Shown here in pieces: positions 7,893 to 11,262 of a stretch of DNA of 11,262 nt. The DNA lies in the NCBI GenBank assembly GCA_903911165.1, contig CAIWCQ010000091.1:1-11262 (forward strand), written 5' to 3'. The position numbers and the translations under genes are program-made. Position 1 is the first letter of the stretch. Each line of letters begins with the position of its first letter. Source of the DNA: an uncultured Actinomycetes bacterium. Its GTDB lineage: Bacteria; Actinomycetota; Actinomycetes; Mycobacteriales; Mycobacteriaceae. The notes beneath the pieces are model-generated. The model made no database searches. It saw only the letters and a list, made by a program, of their open reading frames with translations, and was not told the origin of the DNA.

Positions 7893-9178
7893 GCCGATTC
7901 CAGGCGCCCAAGGGAGTTCCGGATTATCTGCCGCCGGACTCGGCCGCATTCGTGGCGGTGCGCGACGGATTGCTCAGGGCCGCGCGCAGTGCCGGCTACG
8001 GCGACATCGAGTTGCCGATCTTTGAAGACACCGCTCTGTTCGCCCGTGGAGTGGGGGAGTCCACCGATGTGGTCTCCAAGGAGATGTATACCTTTGCCGA
8101 CCGCGGCGACAGATCGGTGACGCTACGTCCGGAGGGCACCGCCTCGGTGATGCGCGCGGTGATCGAACACGGCCTCGATCGTGGCGCGTTGCCGGTCAAG
8201 CTCTGTTACGCCGGGCCGTTCTTTCGCTACGAGCGTCCTCAGGCCGGACGCTATCGCCAACTCCAGCAGGTCGGGGTGGAGGCGATCGGCGTCGACGACC
8301 CTGCCTTAGACGCCGAGGTGATCACCGTCGCCGACGCCGGGTTCCGCTCGCTGGGACTCGACGGGTTCCGCCTGGAGATCACCTCGTTGGGTGACGACAC
8401 CTGCCGAGCGCAGTACCGAGAGGTGTTGCAGGAGTTCCTGTTCGGCCTTGACCTCGACGAGGCCACCCGGGCGCGCGCGGCACTCAACCCACTGCGGGTG
8501 CTTGATGACAAGCGGCCCGAGGTGCGGGAGTTGACCGCCGGCGCGCCGCTGATGCTGGATTACCTGTCGGACGGTGCCAAGCAGCATTTCGATACCGTGC
8601 TTGCGTACCTCGACGCGGTCGGGGTGCCCTACGCGGTCAATCCCCGACTGGTGCGGGGGCTGGATTACTACACCAAAACGACGTTTGAATTCGTCCACGA
8701 CGGCCTCGGTGCCCAGTCCGGAATCGGCGGCGGTGGTCGCTATGACGGGCTGATGACCCAACTGGGCGGTGCGGACCTCTCCGGCATCGGGTTCGGATTG
8801 GGTGTGGATCGCACCCTGCTCGCGCTGCAGTCCGAGGGCAAGTCGGTCGGCGACACCAACCGCTGCGAAGTCTTCGGCGTGCCACTGGGCGACCGGGCAA
8901 AACTTGAACTCGCCAGACTGGCGGCGCAACTGCGGGCCGGCGGCGTCCGAGTCGACTTCGCCTACGGCGACCGGGGCATCAAGGGTGCGATGCGGGCCGC
9001 GGATCGCTCCGGTGCGCGTATCGCCCTGGTAGCCGGTGACCGCGACGTCGAGGCCGGCACGGTCGGAGTTAAGGATCTGTCCACGGGTGCCCAGGTCGAC
9101 GTGGCCCTCGGTTCCGTTGTCAGCGAGGTCGTTTCGCGGTTGACGGTGTTCGATGCCGAACGCTCACTGAATTCTTAG
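7889..9178 (+). CDS. hisS: Histidyl-tRNA synthetase
   Basis: This class II aminoacyl-tRNA synthetase charges tRNA-His with histidine using ATP in the cytosol. It has 429 residues, close to the bacterial norm of 420-430. The N-terminus [12 protein letters not shown] is typical. Motif 2 is [14 protein letters not shown] (from residue 111), the histidine-specific HisA motif is RGLDYYT (256-262), HisB-like glycine-rich sequence is [12 protein letters not shown], and motif 3 is [10 protein letters not shown] (299-308). The [14 protein letters not shown] histidine-binding segment is present. Residues from about 325 form the anticodon-binding domain. GTG 7889 overlaps the TGA of the upstream hydrolase, with AGGGG at 7873-7877. 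All catalytic motifs are intact. The same pairing is found in M. tuberculosis (Rv2581c-Rv2580c). Confidence 0.97.
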   Translation: MSRFQAPKGVPDYLPPDSAAFVAVRDGLLRAARSAGYGDIELPIFEDTALFARGVGESTDVVSKEMYTFADRGDRSVTLRPEGTASVMRAVIEHGLDRGALPVKLCYAGPFFRYERPQAGRYRQLQQVGVEAIGVDDPALDAEVITVADAGFRSLGLDGFRLEITSLGDDTCRAQYREVLQEFLFGLDLDEATRARAALNPLRVLDDKRPEVRELTAGAPLMLDYLSDGAKQHFDTVLAYLDAVGVPYAVNPRLVRGLDYYTKTTFEFVHDGLGAQSGIGGGGRYDGLMTQLGGADLSGIGFGLGVDRTLLALQSEGKSVGDTNRCEVFGVPLGDRAKLELARLAAQLRAGGVRVDFAYGDRGIKGAMRAADRSGARIALVAGDRDVEAGTVGVKDLSTGAQVDVALGSVVSEVVSRLTVFDAERSLNS

Positions 9179-9222
9179 TGCTGCGGGGGAACCGCGCGTT
9201 GGGCCCGCGGCGTTGAGCGGTC

Positions 9223-9741
9223 GTGAACCCGTTAATCGAGGACTACCTGCGCGCCAGTGGCGTGCAGTACTTCCGCGGCCACCACGACGACGAGTATTTC
9301 TTCCTGGCCGACTTTCTGGCCGGCGCGAATCGCCGCCGCCTGCACGTGCACCTCGGTGCGGGTGTCGACCGGGGTGAGGTCGAGTTGGTCATCACCCCTG
9401 ATCGTTACTACCCCGGTGCGCGGCGCGAGCGGATCGCGACAGTGGCCGCGCGTTGGGCTACCCAGGTGCCCGGACTGCAGGCCAAGTTGCACGAGTCTGC
9501 CGATCCGGCACTGGTCGGCGTGGTGGTGGGCGGCCGGTACCGTCCCGCCGGAATCGCCGATTTGGCCGGCTTCGTCGACCGCACCGTGGCGTCCGCGGTC
9601 GATTTTTTCGCCGCCCTATCCACCCGTGTCGACCCGTCCACCCGTGTCGACCCGTCCACCCGTGGCGCCCCGTCCAACCCGGTCGCCCCGTCCACCCCTG
9701 TCGCCCCGGCGGACGAGGACGGACTGCGCGACGCCGGCTAG
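9223..9741 (+). CDS. Hypothetical protein, possible YbjN/type III secretion chaperone-like fold, with hexapeptide-repeat tail
   Basis: I do not recognise this gene with certainty. The 172-residue product has no signal peptide or membrane segment. Residues 1-130 form a plausible alpha/beta domain: IEDYLRASGVQYFRG, then alternating strands EYFFLADF, RLHVHLGAG, VELVITPDRYYPG, a helix, LQAKLHES and LVGVVVGGRY. A closing helix follows. This pattern recalls actinobacterial YbjN-like proteins (strand with DDEYFF, then a VxxxPDR strand), but the match is from memory. Residues 133-162 are a proline-rich tail of five hexapeptides. The GTG start at 9223 has only a weak SD (GAGCGG, 9215-9220); it lies 44 bases after hisS, in the same direction, so may be co-transcribed. 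M. tuberculosis has dhaA at this position instead. Confidence 0.75.
   Translation: MNPLIEDYLRASGVQYFRGHHDDEYFFLADFLAGANRRRLHVHLGAGVDRGEVELVITPDRYYPGARRERIATVAARWATQVPGLQAKLHESADPALVGVVVGGRYRPAGIADLAGFVDRTVASAVDFFAALSTRVDPSTRVDPSTRGAPSNPVAPSTPVAPADEDGLRDAG
9619..9708 (+). repeat. Five 18-bp tandem repeats encoding STRVDP-type hexapeptides
   Basis: Units are 9619-9636, 9637-9654, 9655-9672, 9673-9690 and 9691-9708, encoding STRVDP, STRVDP, STRGAP, SNPVAP and STPVAP. The first two are identical in sequence; later units degenerate, keeping S-x-x-x-x-P. All lengths are multiples of three, so copy-number change would keep the reading frame. The tail is likely disordered and extended. Confidence 0.88.
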
Positions 9742-9785
9742 GTCATCACAGCGGGGTGGCGTAACACCGACGGACGGGAGCCGAT

Positions 9786-10196
9786 ATGCCAGGTATGCGA
9801 TACCCGACAGTTCTGTGCGTGACGGTGTTTTTGCTGGCCATGGCATCGCCGATGGCTCAGGCGCCCGCCGACCCGACCGGCCCGTATCAGGTCACCTACA
9901 CGGTCACGACCACCAGCGATCTGACCGCCAACATCTACTACGTGACGTCGGATCCGCCCGGCCAGGCATCGGCGAACGATCCGCAGTACATGCCGCTGGC
10001 TCGCACCGGTGTGGGACCGGGCGCGCCATGGGTTTTCCAAACCACAATGAACGACCCCACGCAGTGGGCGTTCGTCAGCGCCAGTGGGGGACTTCGGGTC
10101 AATCCCGAGTTCCGCTGCGAGATCGCCGTCGACGGCCAGGTGCTGGTCTCGACTCAGGGTGGCAGCGGCGTGCAGTGCGCGCTACGACCGTGGTGA
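9786..10196 (+). CDS. Small secreted protein, MmpS-like periplasmic domain
   Basis: The 136-residue product begins with a Sec-type signal peptide: a short basic start (MPGMR), hydrophobic core TVLCVTVFLLAMA and a likely cleavage site after AQA (about residue 26). The mature part of about 110 residues is predicted to be beta-rich: YQVTYTVTTTSDLTANIYYVT, WVFQTTMND, WAFVSASGG, FRCEIAVDGQVLVSTQGGSGVQC. The order and the final CxIxVDGxVxxxxxxxGxxxxC pattern recall the extracytoplasmic domain of MmpS proteins, accessory to MmpL lipid exporters, but no MmpL is nearby and there is no retained membrane anchor. C111 and C131 may form a disulphide. By position it corresponds to Rv2576c of M. tuberculosis. 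ATG 9786 has GGGAG at 9776-9780, five bases upstream. It is convergent with the zinc metallopeptidase. Confidence 0.82.
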   Translation: MPGMRYPTVLCVTVFLLAMASPMAQAPADPTGPYQVTYTVTTTSDLTANIYYVTSDPPGQASANDPQYMPLARTGVGPGAPWVFQTTMNDPTQWAFVSASGGLRVNPEFRCEIAVDGQVLVSTQGGSGVQCALRPW

Positions 10197-10223
10197 CGTC
10201 CCGTCCCGCTGATTGGCCCCGTT

Positions 10224-11105
10224 TCAGCTCAGATTGCGGGCGCTGAAGGTATCGCATTTGTTCGGGTCGCCGGTCTGGTATCCGACGGTGAACCATTTCT
10301 GGCGTTGTTCGGACGATCCGTGGGTCCACTGCTCCGGGTTCACCCGACCGGTGGACTGCTTTTGAATTCGATCGTCGCCCACCGATGAGGCCGCCGACAG
10401 CGCGTCAGCGATGTCGTTGTCGCTCAGCGGCTCCAGATAGGTCAGGTCGGTTCCCGGCTGCTTGGTGATTGCCGCGTAGTGCGCCCACACCCCGGCGTAG
10501 CAATCGGCCTGAAGTTCCGAGCGGACACCGTCCCCGGTAGCGCCCTGTGCGCCCTTCTGGGCGCGGCCGAGGTCGCCGAGCAGGTTTTGGACATGATGGC
10601 CGTACTCGTGCGCCACGACGTACTCCTGGGCCAGTGGGCCACCGCTGGAGCCGAACTGGGTTTTGAGCACCTGGAAGAAGTCGGTATCGAAGTAGGCGGT
10701 CTGGTCGGGTGGGCAATAGAACGGGCCGACATCACTGCTGGCCGGTCCGCAGCCGGTCTGGACCTCGCCCTTGAACAGCCGCATCCGGGGAGGTTTGTAA
10801 CCGCGCAGCAATTGCTGCCAGACCTGGTCCACAGAGTTGCCGGTGGCCACCACGCGGCATTCGACGAAGTTGTTGGCGTCCGCGCCGGTCCGGCATTTTT
10901 GCAGGTCGAAACCGGGCTGGGACTGGGTCGCGGGGCCAATCTGCTGTTGGCTCAGCACCGGGCCGGGGTCGACGCCGAGGAACAGGGCCAGCAGCGCGAT
11001 GGCAAGTCCGCCGATGCCGCCGCCGAGTGCTATGCCGCGACCGCCGCCACCACCGGTGCTCGTGGTTTTGCTCGTGTCGATCCGTATGCCCTCGTTGAAG
11101 GTCAT
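10224..11105 (-). CDS. Membrane-anchored neutral zinc metallopeptidase (YpfJ/PF04228 family)
   Basis: The 293-residue protein starts MTFNEGIRIDTSKTTSTGGGGG, a typical N-terminus of the putative neutral zinc metallopeptidase family, followed by a glycine-rich stretch and one membrane segment (about 25-45). The extracytoplasmic catalytic domain carries the zinc-binding HEXXH as HEYGH at 166-170, and E197 in RSELQADCYAGVWAH is a likely third ligand. Cysteines at 71, 83, 119, 131 and 202 may form disulphides outside the membrane. The family's natural substrates are poorly known; a proteolytic role at the cell envelope is inferred. ATG 11105 was chosen because GAGGAG lies five bases upstream (minus strand, 11116-11111); an in-frame start at 11150 would add fifteen residues without such a site. 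It corresponds to Rv2575. The gap to the convergent secreted-protein gene is only 27 bases. Confidence 0.93.
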   Translation of the reverse strand: MTFNEGIRIDTSKTTSTGGGGGRGIALGGGIGGLAIALLALFLGVDPGPVLSQQQIGPATQSQPGFDLQKCRTGADANNFVECRVVATGNSVDQVWQQLLRGYKPPRMRLFKGEVQTGCGPASSDVGPFYCPPDQTAYFDTDFFQVLKTQFGSSGGPLAQEYVVAHEYGHHVQNLLGDLGRAQKGAQGATGDGVRSELQADCYAGVWAHYAAITKQPGTDLTYLEPLSDNDIADALSAASSVGDDRIQKQSTGRVNPEQWTHGSSEQRQKWFTVGYQTGDPNKCDTFSARNLS

Positions 11106-11230
11106 CAGCGCTCCTCGAGATTGATTCCGCAGGCTGCTCGATAGCCCCATTCAGCTTGCCACAATCGTCGGTTGCCGGTGTCGGTGGTCGGGTCGGCCTG
11201 GGCAGTCCCTAGACTCCGGTGGTCACCACT

Positions 11231-11259
11231 ACCGACGGTTCCCCCTGCTGACCGTCGGT
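11231..11259. repeat. 9-bp perfect inverted repeat upstream of the metallopeptidase gene
   Basis: ACCGACGGT (11231-11239) and ACCGTCGGT (11251-11259) are exact reverse complements separated by 11 bases. A further CGTCGGTT occurs at 11166-11173. The region 11106-11262 holds no supportable gene. The palindrome could be a hairpin terminator for a gene beyond the window edge or an operator. The element is seen directly; its function is unknown. Confidence 0.6.
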
Positions 11260-11262
11260 TCC

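Noticed and set aside
9183..9210. Possible hairpin after hisS (GCGGG with CCCGC, or CCGCG with CGCGG)
   Set aside because: The two 5-bp options compete, loops are long or overlapping, and there is no U-tract; expected by chance in this composition.
10208..10228. GCTGA/TCAGC inverted repeat between the secreted protein and the metallopeptidase
   Set aside because: The stem is only 5 bp with an 11-base loop; too weak to call a terminator despite its convergent setting.
10479..11144. 221-residue plus-strand frame opposite the metallopeptidase
   Set aside because: It mirrors the HEXXH-bearing frame, has no family motif, and its composition fits an antisense shadow.

Overview
This is a GC-rich actinobacterial core segment, almost certainly from a mycobacterium of the Mycolicibacterium type. 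The protein sequences and gene order match the Mycobacterium tuberculosis interval Rv2585c to Rv2575: solute-binding lipoprotein, apt, relA, ppiB, glyoxalase-like hydrolase, hisS, small exported protein, neutral zinc metallopeptidase. This correspondence is recalled from knowledge of the H37Rv map; no search was run.

Layout, left to right. Positions 1-507 hold the C-terminus of a peptide-type ABC solute-binding protein. Its stop overlaps the GTG start of apt (adenine salvage). After a 91-base spacer with a clean hairpin comes relA/rel, the bifunctional (p)ppGpp synthetase-hydrolase. A hairpin separates rel from a convergent APC-family permease on the minus strand. The permease is divergent from a tandem-domain universal stress protein (USP), and their shared upstream region carries three 19-bp direct repeats. 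A 9/7-bp minisatellite lies between the USP and the convergent membrane-anchored cyclophilin ppiB. Next come a metallo-beta-lactamase-fold hydrolase and hisS, joined by a GTGA overlap. They are followed by a small hypothetical protein of possible YbjN/type-III-chaperone-like fold with a repeat tail, then a secreted protein resembling the MmpS periplasmic domain. Last is a convergent membrane-anchored HEXXH zinc metallopeptidase, followed by about 150 bases without a gene.

Functionally this is mostly housekeeping: purine salvage and the alarmone enzyme lie together, with histidyl-tRNA synthetase and a thiol-ester hydrolase-like gene nearby. The accessory part is the permease/USP pair, which sits between relA and ppiB where M. 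tuberculosis has the two genes adjacent. The hypothetical gene after hisS also sits where M. tuberculosis has dhaA and neighbours. I see no tRNA, rRNA, insertion sequence, CRISPR array or phage gene. No new defence or biosynthetic system is evident. The most unusual signals are the tandem repeats, in the permease/USP promoter region, in the USP-ppiB gap and in the tail of the hypothetical gene.
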